Origin: Candidatus Bathyanammoxibius amoris
GTDB taxonomy: Bacteria; Planctomycetota; Brocadiia; Brocadiales; Bathyanammoxibiaceae
DNA: 55,986 nucleotides
Direction: 5' to 3'
NCBI GenBank assembly: GCA_024451685.1
Contig: JAMXCW010000015.1
Coordinates: forward strand, 1 to 55,986
This document shows, in pieces, positions 40,765 through 49,146 of this stretch. The stretch's first letter is position 1. Each line of letters opens with the position of its first letter. The translations under genes were made by a program, and so were the position numbers. The notes beneath the pieces were generated by a model. That model was not told where the DNA came from. It searched no databases and saw nothing but the letters and a program-made list of their open reading frames with translations.

Positions 40765-41529
40765 ATGAGCAGAGCTTTATTTATTGTGTCTTTACTGATC
40801 TTTGCATTATGTGTACCTGTTGCAATGGGACAGGAAATAGCTGGCGAAAAAGAGAAAGCCAGTAACGAAGCCGATTCCCACGAGGGAGGAAAGAAGGCCG
40901 CAGAAAAATCAACCGGCGCCAGCCGGGATTTCCTTAAGCTTGCCGAACCCGCCACTAAAAAGAAGAAGAAAGGGGACAGTGCCAGGCCCTACGGGAGTTA
41001 CTGGACGGCCCTCTATGGGGGCAGAACAGAGGCGGGGGCTGGAATCGATGAGGAGACGGGTGAGCCTGAGGAACCCGCCTTCAGCCCGTATTACGCAAAA
41101 CCCTCAAAACCTCGCAAAACCACAAGACCGAGGGTATCGGGTGACCTGAAGCTAACGCCACTGACACCGCCGCCGCTCTCGGAATTTGCAGAGGTGGATT
41201 TCGCAAGGTTTGCCTCCGGCGCGTTTGCGTCTGAATACGCAGACAAGTTCGTGAAACTTAAGTGTGAATTTGCAAGCCTGGCCCCTCAAGGAATGAGGCT
41301 GAAAGAATTTCCGGCGCCGGAGTACGTCAATTTTATGGTAAAGGGCGTCGGCACCACCATGTACGGTCTCACGGTAGCCATGCCCAGCGCCAAGGCGCGC
41401 AAGCTCTTCGGGCTTGAATCACATAAAGAGATATTCCTCTACGGCCGCGCAGTCCGCCTCGGCATGAGCCGGCTCACGGTGCTTGTTGAAAAGGTGGACA
41501 TAACGCAACCAGGAACCCCGGTGAAATAG
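40765..41529 (+). CDS. Exported protein of unknown function
   Basis: The protein is about 254 residues from MSRALFIVSLLIFALCVPVAMG, a clear signal peptide. The upstream in-frame extension covers the promoter and is rejected; AAAGG precedes this ATG. After cleavage comes a Lys/Glu-rich linker, KKKKKG, a Pro-rich segment (KPSKPRKTTRPR) and a compact C-terminal alpha/beta domain (FASEYADKFVKLKCEFASLA) that may be OB-like. It is periplasmic or envelope-associated, probably a host gene. No family recognised. Confidence 0.7.
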   Translation: MSRALFIVSLLIFALCVPVAMGQEIAGEKEKASNEADSHEGGKKAAEKSTGASRDFLKLAEPATKKKKKGDSARPYGSYWTALYGGRTEAGAGIDEETGEPEEPAFSPYYAKPSKPRKTTRPRVSGDLKLTPLTPPPLSEFAEVDFARFASGAFASEYADKFVKLKCEFASLAPQGMRLKEFPAPEYVNFMVKGVGTTMYGLTVAMPSAKARKLFGLESHKEIFLYGRAVRLGMSRLTVLVEKVDITQPGTPVK

Positions 41530-41672
41530 TAATAAGTACGCCGGGTACACCCTGCGGGCCGTGCCAAAGGCAGCCGCCTGAGGCGCCCTTGAAAGGATTC
41601 ACCGATGGCGAACTTTCAGCCTCTAGCCAACTTTCAGTCTCCGGCATGACTCTGCCACTACAGCGTCAATGA

Positions 41673-42650
41673 TTATTTCTGCCCCGTGATTAAAGCGGAG
41701 TCTTTGTCAAGCCGTACCACCTTGGGCCTCTTGAAGCCGGCCTTCTGGAGCCATCCCTTCATCTCCTCCTCGTCGTAGGATGAACCCTCGCATGTGCCAA
41801 GCAGCATATTGAGACTGAAAAGCACCGGGAAGAGGGGGCCTGTACCCGTACCGTCCAGCAGAAATTCGTGTATTATCACCGTGCCCCCCGGTTGAAGGGC
41901 GGTATGGCATTTCTTCAGTATACCGACGTTTGTAGCCGGGGCGTAGATATGGACGAGGTTCGAGACGAAAACCACGTCATAGGCCTCACTGCCAAACTCT
42001 GCTTCCAGACAGTCCCCCACCCTGGTATGCACCCTTTCCTCAAGCCCCGCCTCCTTTATGCAGCGCCGGGCTATCTGGATGTTGTCCTCCAGGTCGAACA
42101 CCGTGGTGGTAAGTCCGGGATGCAACCTGGCAAACTCGATGGAATACGCACCGGGACCGCCGCCTAAATCCAGCAGGTGCTTGAAGCGTTTCAGCCCGAA
42201 TTTCCTGGCAATCAACCGGGCCTTCATAATGCCGCTGTTGTGCATGGAGGCCATGAAGTCCTCCAGGCGCGCGGGGTCGGTTCCGATGTCCTCCACCACC
42301 GATTTGCCCGTGCGCACGGCCTCCTGCAGCCTTGCCCACCTGTCCCAGAGGTTGTGCATGTGGTGGATGCGGGCGCCCTGATAGAGCGGCTTATCCCGCA
42401 CGAGATATTCATTTGCCCAGGATGTGTTTTCATATCTCCTTTGTGTCTTCCTCAGGAGTCCGAGGGAGACTAGGGCGTCAAGGAGCATCTCCGTCGCCCT
42501 CGCGTCCGTCTTGAGCTCCTGGGCGGTCTCAATGGACGACCTTGCACATTTACCAAGCAGGTCGAATATCCCAAGTTCTACCCCGGCAAAGATTACCTGT
42601 GACTTCCAGTAGGCCCAGCTCAATTCTTCCATGCGATCTAGTTCCTTCAT
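41673..42650 (-). CDS. O-methyltransferase (COMT/CrtF/BchU-like)
   Basis: In this 325-residue protein, residues 1-110 are the helical dimerisation domain (WKSQVIFAGVELGIFDLLG), typical of plant-type and carotenoid/bacteriochlorophyll methyltransferases. LLDLGGGPGAYSIEFAR is motif I, followed by TTTVFDLED, VVFVSNLVHIY and QPGGTVIIHEFLL. It begins directly after the radical SAM stop (TAGATG), so the two are coupled and likely act in one pathway, perhaps on a lipid, quinone or isoprenoid. No other pathway genes are nearby. Confidence 0.87.
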   Translation of the reverse strand: MKELDRMEELSWAYWKSQVIFAGVELGIFDLLGKCARSSIETAQELKTDARATEMLLDALVSLGLLRKTQRRYENTSWANEYLVRDKPLYQGARIHHMHNLWDRWARLQEAVRTGKSVVEDIGTDPARLEDFMASMHNSGIMKARLIARKFGLKRFKHLLDLGGGPGAYSIEFARLHPGLTTTVFDLEDNIQIARRCIKEAGLEERVHTRVGDCLEAEFGSEAYDVVFVSNLVHIYAPATNVGILKKCHTALQPGGTVIIHEFLLDGTGTGPLFPVLFSLNMLLGTCEGSSYDEEEMKGWLQKAGFKRPKVVRLDKDSALITGQK

Positions 42651-44255
42651 CTAAGTCCTCATTCCCGTATTCTCGTACAGTGAGTTCTTTACGGCACGCA
42701 AGGTCTCATCATGGATGCGCCGGGCCATTTGTTTCAAATCTTCCATGGTTTCATCGTTATCACCGTGTTCAAACCGCGAGAGCACATCGTCATAAGCGCT
42801 GATAAGCAACTCGTTCACCCCGGCGAGCATACCGTCTTCTCTGGTTACATTGCAGACGTCGGCGTCGTCAGGTTGCAGCATGTCCAGAACCCCCCGGCAG
42901 AGGCTGACTGCGGCCTCTGAGAATGCAGCAACCTTTGGGTCACTGAACTCGCAAAAGGCCTCGTAGCCGGTAAGGGGTTCCGCCGTTGTCTGCGGCAGTT
43001 CGATTACGCGCTGGAAATCGGGAGTGCCCCGAAAAAACGTCTGCCCATGGTGCAGGATGTGGGCGGTTACTGCGGGCGTACGCAACAGTTCAAGTTTTCT
43101 GAGAAACTCGAAATTCTCTCTGACGTCAGCCAGGGTGGAACCGGGATGAAACATTATAAAACCCAGTGTGGGTTCAATACCAAGGCGCCGGAGGGTCTTT
43201 ACGGCCCCCTCGTTCGCACCTATAGAAACGCCCTTTTTGAACCGGTTGAGGACGTGCTGGCAGCCGCTCTCTATACCAAGAAAGACCTCCCTGAGTCCGG
43301 CATCTACCAGCCGTGACAGGCTCTGTTCCTCTACGTCATTGGCGCGGCATTCAATGCCGAATCTTATTTTCAGACTGTCCTTAATTATGAGGCCGGCCAG
43401 TTGAGAGGCCCGTTGCTTGCCATCTCTGCCCGGACCGAAGAAGTTTGCATCGGCGAAGTAGAAATCCCGTATGCCCCGGTCTCTGTACAACGTCTTTATC
43501 TCCTGGAAAACATTTTCGGCACTTCTACCCCGCCATGATGCGGATGTGTTATTAGTGTAGAAGGGATTGATATAGCAGAACGTGCAGTGGCCGTAGCAGC
43601 CGCGGCTGCCCAGCACGTAGGTGGTGATACCTCGTTTTTCATGCGGCCACATGTCACTCCGGTCAGGGAACGGGAGGCCGTCCAGTTCTGTGTTCAGGAC
43701 ACGCGGCCTATTTTTTATAATCCGGCGTTCCCCGGTGGCGGCGTCAATCCGCGCGAATGCCAATCCTTCTATCTGACCCAAAGTTTCAGGGGCGGGGTCA
43801 TCCAGGAGGGATTTAGACAGCTCTAGCAATGTAAACTCAGCTTCGCCGATGGCGACGGAGTCTATAAAAGGGAATTGCTTAAGAATGTTATCGTATGAAA
43901 ACGTTGGGTAGAAGCCGTACAGGCTTATGTGTGTCCGGGGGCACAGGACGCGCAGGCGTGAGAGCATGTCGAAGACGCCGGCGGTCTTGTCCCAAACATA
44001 CACCATATGAACCGCGAGGAGTTTCGGCGGCTTTGTTTTGATTTCGTCCAGGGTCTGCTGCATGGACCAGCGCATGAGATTTGCGTTGATGATTTCCGCG
44101 GGCATCTTGTGTGATTTGAGCACGGCGGAGATGTAGGGTGTCAGGAGATTTGCGGACAGCGGGGCGTTAACCACGTCCTGATGCCTCTCCGGGTCATCCG
44201 GCCGCGGGTGTTCAAGCAGGATGATGGACGATACTTCTTGGGTGTTTGATTTCAT
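42651..44255 (-). CDS. B12-binding-type radical SAM protein
   Basis: The 534-residue protein has an N-terminal cobalamin-binding-like Rossmann domain (to about 170), lacking the classical DxHxxG His motif. The radical SAM motif follows as GSRGCYGHCTFCYI (CxxxCxxC), then FYFADANFFGPGRDG, ECRANDV and LGIESGCQHVLNRFKKG, all typical of this group. Such enzymes perform C-methylations, ring changes and rearrangements in lipid, bacteriochlorophyll and antibiotic pathways. It is the first gene of a two-gene operon with the O-methyltransferase and has a good promoter upstream. Confidence 0.88.
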   Translation of the reverse strand: MKSNTQEVSSIILLEHPRPDDPERHQDVVNAPLSANLLTPYISAVLKSHKMPAEIINANLMRWSMQQTLDEIKTKPPKLLAVHMVYVWDKTAGVFDMLSRLRVLCPRTHISLYGFYPTFSYDNILKQFPFIDSVAIGEAEFTLLELSKSLLDDPAPETLGQIEGLAFARIDAATGERRIIKNRPRVLNTELDGLPFPDRSDMWPHEKRGITTYVLGSRGCYGHCTFCYINPFYTNNTSASWRGRSAENVFQEIKTLYRDRGIRDFYFADANFFGPGRDGKQRASQLAGLIIKDSLKIRFGIECRANDVEEQSLSRLVDAGLREVFLGIESGCQHVLNRFKKGVSIGANEGAVKTLRRLGIEPTLGFIMFHPGSTLADVRENFEFLRKLELLRTPAVTAHILHHGQTFFRGTPDFQRVIELPQTTAEPLTGYEAFCEFSDPKVAAFSEAAVSLCRGVLDMLQPDDADVCNVTREDGMLAGVNELLISAYDDVLSRFEHGDNDETMEDLKQMARRIHDETLRAVKNSLYENTGMRT

Positions 44256-44580
44256 AGTCCTGAGCGTTCCCGGGTTCTTTACGTGGTATTAAACACAGGT
44301 GCTTAAGCGCTGTCAATTTATTTCAGGTCGTGGGTGAGATAATGAGACCCTTCGCCAGTTCCTTCGCCCTGCTCAAGGCTTCGGCTCAGGGTGACAAGGG
44401 TTATACAAAATGCCATTCTGAGTGGAGTGTAGTCACGTTGTAGGCGGATTCACCTCTGCCGCTACAATACGATGGCAGGTACTGGAGTCTGCCCCGAAAA
44501 TACAAGCAAAGCAGGCTTTGCCACTACAATTATATCGGGATGATGTATGACAATCGAAGGTTTTGAAGTACCTGGTTATT
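44256..44580. other. Intergenic region with promoter and palindromic repeats
   Basis: Holds the promoter at 44288-44316, a CTTCGCCCTGCTCAAGGC-type repeat near 44355-44395, and CTGCCGCTACAATA/GCAAAGCAGGCTTTGCCACTACAAT elements near 44454-44530 related to those at 4.9 and 15.2 kb. No gene. Confidence 0.65.
44288..44316 (-). promoter_or_regulatory. Sigma70 promoter of radical SAM / methyltransferase operon
   Basis: TTGACA (44316-44311), 17 bases, TTTAAT (44293-44288), about 30 bases before the ATG. Confidence 0.75.
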
Positions 44581-45909
44581 CTACAACGCCGCGGCTACGC
44601 TTCTCTTCCGGCTTTTTTCGAGATACGGCTGGTAATATTCCTTAACCGTCTTGAGGGAGCAGAGCTTGCCGCACATGGTGCAGGTGTCGCCTTCCATGGG
44701 AGGGCGGCTCTTGCGAATCTCCCTGGCCCTCTTCTCGGATATCGCGGTCGTGTACTGAGTCTCCCAGTCCAAGTCCCTGCGCGCGACTGCCATCTTGAGG
44801 TCCGCGTTCTTTACCTTGTCCTTGAGCTTGACCATGTCGCCCACGTGGACGGCCACCCTTGCGGCCATGACCCCCTCCCTGACGTCGGCAACGTTGGGCA
44901 GGGCGAGGTGTTCGGGCGGAGTGACGTAACAGATGAAGTCGGCGCCGTACATGGACGAAAGCGCGGCGCCTATAGCCGACGAGATGTGGTCATAACCCGG
45001 TGCAACGTCGGTAGTTATCGGTCCCAGCATGTAGAAGGGGGCGTTATTGCTCAACCTCTTCTGTAATATAACGTTGGCCTCTATCTCGTCGATGGGTATA
45101 TGGCCCGGGCCTTCGACGATGCACTGGACGCCCTTTGACTGGGCGTATTCGGCTATCTCCGAGTTGATAATCAGTTCCTGTATCTGCGCCCTGTCGGTTG
45201 AGTCGTGGACGGCCCCGGCCCTGAGGCCGTTGCCCAGGCTGAGGATGACGTCGTGCCGCTTCATTATGTCTATAAGGCGGTCTATCTGTTCGTAGAGGGG
45301 GTTTTCCTTCTGATTGTGTTCAATCCAGGCGGTGAGGAACGAACCGCCGCGGCTGACCAGACCGCCGAAGCGGTAACCCTGTTTCTTGAGCCTCTCCAGC
45401 ACAAGGCGGTTTACACCGCAGTGGATGGCCATAAAACCGATGCCCTCTTCGGCCTGCTGCTCGATTATATCGAACAGGGCCTCAGGGTCCATCTTCTCCA
45501 CCGCGCCCCTGTCCCTGATAGCCTCGATGGCTGCCTGGTACAGAGGAACTGTGCCGACCGTCAGCTCTACAGCATCAAGCACCCTGCGCCTAATTTCTCT
45601 CAGGTCGCCTCCGGTGGATAGCTCCATCAGTGTGTCTGCGCCATATTCCTCGGCGGTGCGGGCCTTCTCCACCTCCATGTCAATGTCCACAATGTCTGGC
45701 GAGGTGCCGATGCTGGCGTTTACCTTGGTCCTTAGCCCCATGCCTATGCCCACCACCCGCGATTTCCTGTGTGGGTTGCCGTAGAGGACTGTCTGGCCTC
45801 TGGCTATTCCTTCTCGTATAAACTCAGGGCAGACGTCGTCGTAACAGGCGGCCTCTTCCATCTGAGGCGTAATCTCGCCCTCTCTGGCCCGCTCTAATTG
45901 GGTCTTCAT
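44581..45909 (-). CDS. thiC: Phosphomethylpyrimidine synthase ThiC
   Basis: The 442-residue protein makes HMP-phosphate from AIR for thiamine. VNASIGTSPDIVDIDMEVEK, ADTLMELSTGGDL, HCGVNRLVLERL, SRGGSF, VEGPGHIPID, LGPITTDVAPGYDHI and the C-terminal cluster motif CTMCGKLC are all intact. It is the last gene of a three-gene operon and has no TPP riboswitch in the 56-base gap upstream, unusual for thiC. Regulation, if by TPP, would have to act further upstream. Confidence 0.96.
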   Translation of the reverse strand: MKTQLERAREGEITPQMEEAACYDDVCPEFIREGIARGQTVLYGNPHRKSRVVGIGMGLRTKVNASIGTSPDIVDIDMEVEKARTAEEYGADTLMELSTGGDLREIRRRVLDAVELTVGTVPLYQAAIEAIRDRGAVEKMDPEALFDIIEQQAEEGIGFMAIHCGVNRLVLERLKKQGYRFGGLVSRGGSFLTAWIEHNQKENPLYEQIDRLIDIMKRHDVILSLGNGLRAGAVHDSTDRAQIQELIINSEIAEYAQSKGVQCIVEGPGHIPIDEIEANVILQKRLSNNAPFYMLGPITTDVAPGYDHISSAIGAALSSMYGADFICYVTPPEHLALPNVADVREGVMAARVAVHVGDMVKLKDKVKNADLKMAVARRDLDWETQYTTAISEKRAREIRKSRPPMEGDTCTMCGKLCSLKTVKEYYQPYLEKSRKRSVAAAL

Positions 45910-45965
45910 TAGTTTGTCCTAGCTATAAACGGCTGTGACCGTCTCGTTGATTAATGTTTAAAGGT

Positions 45966-46505
45966 TCAGGCGGGCACTACCCTTTGGGAGCTTTCCCATA
46001 TCCCGTGCAGGTTGCATCTCTCCAGGACCTTCAGCGTTGTTTCCTTTTGTGTAAGAAGGGGAACCGTTACGATAGCCGAGGGGCTTCGGGGGCTGAATTC
46101 GGTCCTTGACACTAACACGTTATCGGCGTGGACCTCTATCCACTGTATCCAATGGTTTGGACTCATGCCATGAATGATGTTGCCCACCTGCGCGGTGAGG
46201 TAGAAGGGCTGATTTATCTTTACGTAGGAGGGAATGCTTATGACCGGGGCGTGTTTCTTCTCCAGAGTGGTCATGTTGTCCGGGTCGGACACGCGGTTTA
46301 TGCATGCGAAGAGGTCGGTTTTTGTCCCATGCGCCCCCTTGCCGTGGCGTGCAGCACATCTGGGACACGGGGACCCGCCGGCCGCAATTCTCGATTTGCA
46401 CATTTCACACGGCTCATCCGCCAGCACATCCTTCAACAACACAACCGGTCCCAGGAGGGCTAAACCTGTGCCCGTTAGAAACTCCCGCCTCCCCATGGTC
46501 CGCAT
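45966..46505 (-). CDS. Exported superoxide reductase (desulfoferrodoxin-like), probable Tat substrate
   Basis: The 179-residue protein has a Tat-style N terminus (MGRREFLTGTGLALLGPVVLL). Two cysteine pairs (CEMC, CPRC) suggest a rubredoxin-like or zinc site. The SOR domain has KKHAPVISIP, NIIHGMSPNHWIQWIEVH and RCNLHGIWE, giving the His4Cys iron site. It reduces superoxide to peroxide, here probably in the periplasm. GAGGAGGG precedes the ATG. It lies between a nuclease-like gene and thiC. Confidence 0.85.
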   Translation of the reverse strand: MRTMGRREFLTGTGLALLGPVVLLKDVLADEPCEMCKSRIAAGGSPCPRCAARHGKGAHGTKTDLFACINRVSDPDNMTTLEKKHAPVISIPSYVKINQPFYLTAQVGNIIHGMSPNHWIQWIEVHADNVLVSRTEFSPRSPSAIVTVPLLTQKETTLKVLERCNLHGIWESSQRVVPA

Positions 46506-46543
46506 ACGTCCCTCCTCTTGCGATACTTACGTAAAACAAAAGC

Positions 46544-47323
46544 TTATTTGAACGTTATCTTCTTTACTTCCTTCTTTTGGATAATTACCAGCCCGTGAAA
46601 CATCCTCCGGACGAGTAGGAAGTCTTCTGATTCACTTATCAACTCACCCTTTATCAGGGGCGAATTCTTGGACTTCAGCCTTATAAGCGCTTGCTTCTTG
46701 GGGGCCTTCTTCTCACCGAAGGTTATTTCCCAGAAGTCCAGCGGTTTGCTCCTGTTGGGAAACACCTTATTCAGGAATTCGGGACTGTAGGAAAAGGCGG
46801 GGTCGATTTCCGTGTTTTGCGAGAATTTCCCTTCAAGCAGCTCATCTATGTCAACGTTTCCCTTATAGACTCTGGCCAGGATGTTTCCGTGTATGTCACG
46901 ATTTCTGAGTCCGAACTCAAGCCTCACCTCTTTGCCCTCAAGTAACCCCCGAACGTATCTGTATGCCTCTTCCCCGTCCTCTTCGGTCAATTCTACCCCT
47001 AACATCCGGACCTGATCCCCGTTTTCAAGCAGGATAGTATTGGCGCTTATTACCTTGGCCACCTTGTGGAGGGTCTTGGGTTTCCTGTTGAGAATATAGA
47101 CGTCGGCATCGAAGACATCGGCCAACGGTTTAGTTAGTCCTGCGCGTCCTGCCTGTTCTGCGGCATCCACAGGTGTTTCGGCATACCCTCCAGGCGTCCC
47201 CTCCAGACCAGCGAGGATCCGATCTACGTCCTCCTGGGCATTGACATTGGCCGTAGCGGCACACAAGAGGGCCATAAAAACAAGTATCCTTGAATAAAAG
47301 ACTAACATGGCATAAATCCCCAT
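46544..47323 (-). CDS. Exported protein with SNase-like (thermonuclease) domain
   Basis: The protein is about 259 residues from MGIYAMLVFYSRILVFMALL. It has a signal peptide ending near NVNAQE, and AAGGGTGG lies nine bases upstream; a start five codons later is also possible. Residues about 95-165 resemble a staphylococcal-nuclease fold (ISANTILLENGDQVRMLGVE, GLRNRDIHGNILARVYKG), but the usual catalytic Arg/Glu set is only partly recognisable. The C-terminal third is a separate basic beta-rich domain. A strong promoter lies upstream. It is the first gene of the operon with superoxide reductase and thiC. Confidence 0.65.
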   Translation of the reverse strand: MGIYAMLVFYSRILVFMALLCAATANVNAQEDVDRILAGLEGTPGGYAETPVDAAEQAGRAGLTKPLADVFDADVYILNRKPKTLHKVAKVISANTILLENGDQVRMLGVELTEEDGEEAYRYVRGLLEGKEVRLEFGLRNRDIHGNILARVYKGNVDIDELLEGKFSQNTEIDPAFSYSPEFLNKVFPNRSKPLDFWEITFGEKKAPKKQALIRLKSKNSPLIKGELISESEDFLLVRRMFHGLVIIQKKEVKKITFK

Positions 47324-47353
47324 AAAGGATTGCCACCCTTTCTGGTCACGCAC

Positions 47354-47382
47354 ATATTAAAAGAAAGCCACTGTTTTGTCAA
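47354..47382 (-). promoter_or_regulatory. Sigma70 promoter for nuclease-SOR-thiC operon
   Basis: TTGACA (47382-47377), 17 bases, TAATAT (47359-47354), upstream of the start at 47323. Confidence 0.78.
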
Positions 47383-47505
47383 CACCGGGGATTAAGCAGG
47401 CCGGGGACGAGGGACAGTAAGACATCTTCCGTATTCCCGGCAGAATAGCCATGAACACCCGTGACCTTTTGGCAATGCTACCGGGATTCAGGTGAAATAA
47501 GATTG

Positions 47506-47534
47506 TTGACATCCCAAACAGGCCTTGATACGAT
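47506..47534 (+). promoter_or_regulatory. Sigma70 promoter for polyprenyl synthase
   Basis: TTGACA (47506-47511), 17 bases, TACGAT (47529-47534), about 47 bases before the ATG. Confidence 0.65.
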
Positions 47535-47581
47535 ATCCGCCTTTCCAGCTTGCGGTATGACAACCACTTAAGGAAGGTATA

Positions 47582-48553
47582 ATGGACTTTGCAGCGGCTC
47601 TGAAGCCTGTCAACTCATCAATGATAGAGGTCGAGCAACGCCTTTTCACCGACCTTGCCGCCGACAATAGAGAGGTCGGCGAGATAATCCTGCACGTAAG
47701 CAGATTTAAGGGCAAGAGGTTCAGGCCAGCCGTTCTTCTCCTCAGCGGTAAGGTCTGTGGGAAGATAGCCCCACAGCATCTGGACCTTGCGGTTGTTGCA
47801 GAACTGATACATATAGCCACCCTGATTCATGATGACGTAATCGACGAAGCTACGATGAGGAGACACGTCGAAACCGTGGACGCGAAATGGGGCAGAGAGA
47901 TATCCATATTGCTGGGTGATTATATCTGGTCGAGGGGTTTTACCATACTGGCCTCTATGGATTCACAGATGGCCACCTATATAATGTCACAAACGGTGAA
48001 CATCATGTGTGAAGGCGAGCTGGTTCAGCTTATAAGGCGCTACGACCTGAGCCTTACGGAAGAGGAGTATCTGGACATAATAGAGCGTAAGACCGCCCGC
48101 CTCTTTGCCACATGCTGCCGTCTTGGAGCCATGTTTGCCGGCGCGAATCGCGGTATGCAAGAGACGCTGGCCAGCTACGGCCTCAAAATAGGTATGGCGT
48201 TCCAGATAGTGGACGACTGCCTTGACATAGTCGGAAATGAGGACGAGATGGGCAAGTCGCTTTCTACCGACCTGCAAAAGGGGAAGCTTACATTGCCCAT
48301 TATACGCCTGGCTGGAAACCTCCCGGAGACCAGAAGAGAGAGCACGTGCAGCTGGATATTCCAGAATTTTAACGACCAGAACCGCAGTACGGTACTGGAA
48401 CTCTTTACGGAACACGACGCTGTCGAGTACTCCATCAACAAGGCCAACCAGTATGTCCGTGAAGCCAAGGACGTGATCTCTTCCCTCGCGGAGTCAGAGG
48501 GCAAAATGGCCCTGCTGGAGCTGGCTGACGCGGTGGTCAGCAGAACAAAATAA
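47582..48553 (+). CDS. ispB: Polyprenyl diphosphate synthase (octaprenyl/heptaprenyl type)
   Basis: The 323-residue trans-prenyltransferase has both aspartate-rich motifs: LIHDDVIDEATMRR and QIVDDCLDIVG. GKRFRPAVLLLSG and the KGKLTLPII segment are present. It adds IPP units to make the side chain of a respiratory quinone. The residue pattern before the first DDxxD (small and bulky mix) suggests a C35-C45 product, but length cannot be fixed from sequence. AAGGAAGG precedes the ATG. It is monocistronic and divergent from the nuclease operon. Confidence 0.92.
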   Translation: MDFAAALKPVNSSMIEVEQRLFTDLAADNREVGEIILHVSRFKGKRFRPAVLLLSGKVCGKIAPQHLDLAVVAELIHIATLIHDDVIDEATMRRHVETVDAKWGREISILLGDYIWSRGFTILASMDSQMATYIMSQTVNIMCEGELVQLIRRYDLSLTEEEYLDIIERKTARLFATCCRLGAMFAGANRGMQETLASYGLKIGMAFQIVDDCLDIVGNEDEMGKSLSTDLQKGKLTLPIIRLAGNLPETRRESTCSWIFQNFNDQNRSTVLELFTEHDAVEYSINKANQYVREAKDVISSLAESEGKMALLELADAVVSRTK

Positions 48554-48598
48554 AGATCCCGAGGGGTCGAAACGCTTTCTAAGTGTGTTCGCCGTGCC

Positions 48599-49132
48599 TT
48601 AATGCGCTTCCTTTTGTGTAATCCCCCGGACTACCCAGAATATCCCGCAGATGGTCTTGGCGTCTGCTATCTCGCCCGTTTTGATCTTGTCTATGGCCTG
48701 ACCCAGTTTCATCTTCACGACCTCTATACCTTCTTCAGGCTTGTACCCCGGCGCAGTCAGCTCTGTAGCCCTGTAGATGTGCATCAGTTCGTCCATAACA
48801 CCGGGAGAGGTATAGAACTGTCCCAGTTTCTCCATCTTTCCGGCATTCAAGCCGGCCTCCTCTCTCAATTCTCTCACCGCGCATTGCTCCGGACTCTCAC
48901 CCTTCTCAATGATCCCGGCAGGTATCTCATACAGTTCGGAACGGATGGCATAGCGGAATTGCTTGACCAAAAAAACGTCTCCCTCCTCCGTTACGGGTAC
49001 GACAGCTACGGCGCCGGGATGAGATACAACCTCGCGAAAAGTGTGCCTGCCGTCAGGGAGTTCCACCTCGTCCCTGTATAGACGCAGTCTCCTTCCGTCA
49101 TATATCATTTTACTCTGGAGAGTCTTTTCCAC
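48599..49132 (-). CDS. Nudix hydrolase, ADP-ribose pyrophosphatase-like
   Basis: The protein is about 177 residues from the GTG at 49132, chosen because AGGAGG lies eight bases upstream; a longer frame would overlap the upstream gene. The Nudix box GIIEKGESPEQCAVRELREE plus AGL is complete. The surrounding residues (EIPAG before, FYTSPGVMDE after) match the ADP-ribose/NUDT5 group. It is the last gene of the sulfur-relay operon, where its link to the pathway is unclear, perhaps removing ADP-ribose or a nucleotide by-product. Confidence 0.9.
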   Translation of the reverse strand: MEKTLQSKMIYDGRRLRLYRDEVELPDGRHTFREVVSHPGAVAVVPVTEEGDVFLVKQFRYAIRSELYEIPAGIIEKGESPEQCAVRELREEAGLNAGKMEKLGQFYTSPGVMDELMHIYRATELTAPGYKPEEGIEVVKMKLGQAIDKIKTGEIADAKTICGIFWVVRGITQKEAH

Positions 49133-49146
49133 TTCGTTTCCTCCTT

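Noticed and set aside
45910-45965. TPP riboswitch upstream of thiC
   Set aside because: The gap is only 56 bases and lacks the CTGAGA-type core.
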